Of a DNA stretch of 64,000 bases, positions 63,436 to 64,000 are shown piece by piece. How positions within the stretch are numbered: position 1 is the stretch's first letter; each line of letters opens with the position of its first letter. Under the pieces are notes generated by a model that saw nothing but the letters and a program-made list of their open reading frames with translations, did no database searches and was not told the origin of the DNA. The stretch comes from CAVQRC01 sp963715045 (GTDB taxonomy: Bacteria > Planctomycetota > Planctomycetia > Pirellulales > Lacipirellulaceae). A program made the translations under genes and the position numbers. Location of the stretch: positions 744,001 to 808,000 of the forward strand of contig CAVQRC010000004.1 in assembly GCA_963715045.1 (NCBI GenBank). Reading direction: 5' to 3'.

Positions 63436-64000
63436 ATGGCTCGAGTCCATCATTCACATTTCCGAGCTTTCACTCTCGTTGAATTGCTCGTAGTGATTGC
63501 CATCATCGGAATTCTCGTGTCACTGTTGTTGCCAGCCGTGCAGCAGGCCCGAGAGGCGGCGCGACGCTCGTCCTGCCAAAACAACGTCAAGCAGCTGGCC
63601 ATTGGCTTAAGCCTGTTCGAAGCTGCTCAGGGGCAACTCCCTCCCGGTGGAACGAATCAGCTCGTCGCCCAGGGACGCTCGGTCTACTTCCAGGGCGGCA
63701 CTCAGTTCAGCTGGATCGTGCTGATCGCGCCCTACATCGAGGAGACCGCGGTGGCCGATTCGATCAACTTCGACGAGAGCCTGTTTGAGCAGAACGCGAT
63801 TCTTGAGTCGCAGCCGACGGTGCTCATGTGCCCAAGCGAAAGTCCCGTGGGGCGATTTTTTGAGGACGCCAGCCTGACCAACGGAAGACGCTACGCGAAG
63901 GGGAATTACGCCGCGTATGTGAGCCCGGTACACGCCGAATTGAACCCCATTTTTCCGGGTGCGCTCGTGACCGCCGGGCAGCCGCTGCAACGCATCGTCG
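63436..64000 (+). CDS. DUF1559 prepilin-leader protein (partial)
   Basis: At least 188 residues, cut by the right edge. The N-terminus has the prepilin motif AFTLVELLVVIAIIGILVSL and the planctomycete signature LLPAVQQAREAARRSSCQNN. A DUF1559 domain follows (GLSLFEAAQGQLPPGGTNQL, then FSWIVLIAPYIEETAVADSI). Planctomycetes carry many such proteins; the leader should be processed by a prepilin peptidase, and the T2SS locus at the left of this window may use the same peptidase. GGGGGGGC precedes the ATG and may serve as the ribosome site. Confidence 0.93.
   Translation, partial: MARVHHSHFRAFTLVELLVVIAIIGILVSLLLPAVQQAREAARRSSCQNNVKQLAIGLSLFEAAQGQLPPGGTNQLVAQGRSVYFQGGTQFSWIVLIAPYIEETAVADSINFDESLFEQNAILESQPTVLMCPSESPVGRFFEDASLTNGRRYAKGNYAAYVSPVHAELNPIFPGALVTAGQPLQRIV

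Noticed and set aside
1..64000. tRNA or rRNA genes
   Set aside because: I looked for T-loop-like GGTTCGAATCC patterns and conserved rRNA stretches on both strands and saw none, though a covariance-model scan was not possible.

Overview
The window looks like a chromosomal segment of a GC-rich planctomycete (phylum Planctomycetota). The supporting marks are a DUF1559-type prepilin-leader protein, a DUF1598 protein, a DUF1207 protein, a glycine-rich von Willebrand/secretin-N0 protein, a DUF11 surface lipoprotein, two Hanks-type kinases and a scatter of small operons separated by repeat-bearing intergenic DNA. I see no tRNA, rRNA, CRISPR array, integrase or transposase, and no sign of a recent mobile island. 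This assignment is an inference from gene families, not from a marker gene.

Region 1 (1-15.4 kb, minus strand) is a type II secretion (T2SS) locus in the classical order: a secretin-like gene, then gspE, gspF, gspG, gspH, gspI, gspJ, gspK and the start of a gspL-like gene that runs off the left edge. The secretin-like protein (about 1716 residues) is the most unusual gene here. It is about twenty copies of a secretin short-domain (NolW-like) module behind an N0-like domain, and it has no outer-membrane secretin barrel. gspJ is split by a frameshift.

Region 2 (15.7-28.4 kb) is mixed: a peptidoglycan-binding/OmpA-like protein, a gamma-glutamyltransferase, DNA ligase LigA (frameshifted) with an overlapping cupin gene, a small membrane protein, then a plus-strand set of a compact UvrA paralogue, an overlapping GH2-like protein, a ThiF/MoeB-type E1 enzyme and a kinase.

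Region 3 (28.4-34.0 kb, minus strand) is a 2-hydroxyacid oxidation operon: a thiamine-binding-family protein, lhgO, glcD (frameshifted), glcE and glcF. With the glycerate 2-kinase at 57.8-59.1 kb it suggests glycolate or hydroxyglutarate salvage.

Region 4 (34.4-53.2 kb) holds DUF1207, tsaD, the large VWA protein, an SLC13-type permease followed by an HtrA-like protease, a redox-inactive thioredoxin-like protein, an orphan PAS histidine kinase, two small planctomycete-type genes, then lysS, a LolC/LolD-type ABC exporter and a branched-chain aminotransferase.

Region 5 (53.2-64 kb) holds the DUF11 lipoprotein, the DUF1598 protein, glycerate kinase, a secreted protein of unknown function, a small coiled-coil protein, a kinase fused to a degenerate receiver domain, and the DUF1559 protein cut by the right edge.

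Three conserved genes (gspJ, ligA, glcD) each carry one reading-frame break. Because ligA is normally essential, residual assembly indels are the first explanation to test. Several dispersed repeat families are visible: a 110-base pair of copies at 1.2 and 22.4 kb, a 50-base pair at 4.6 and 22.3 kb (the first inside gspJ), GCCCGGC-core palindromes before ligA, CACGAAATA repeats at 15.5 kb and a heptamer repeat read through by gspK.
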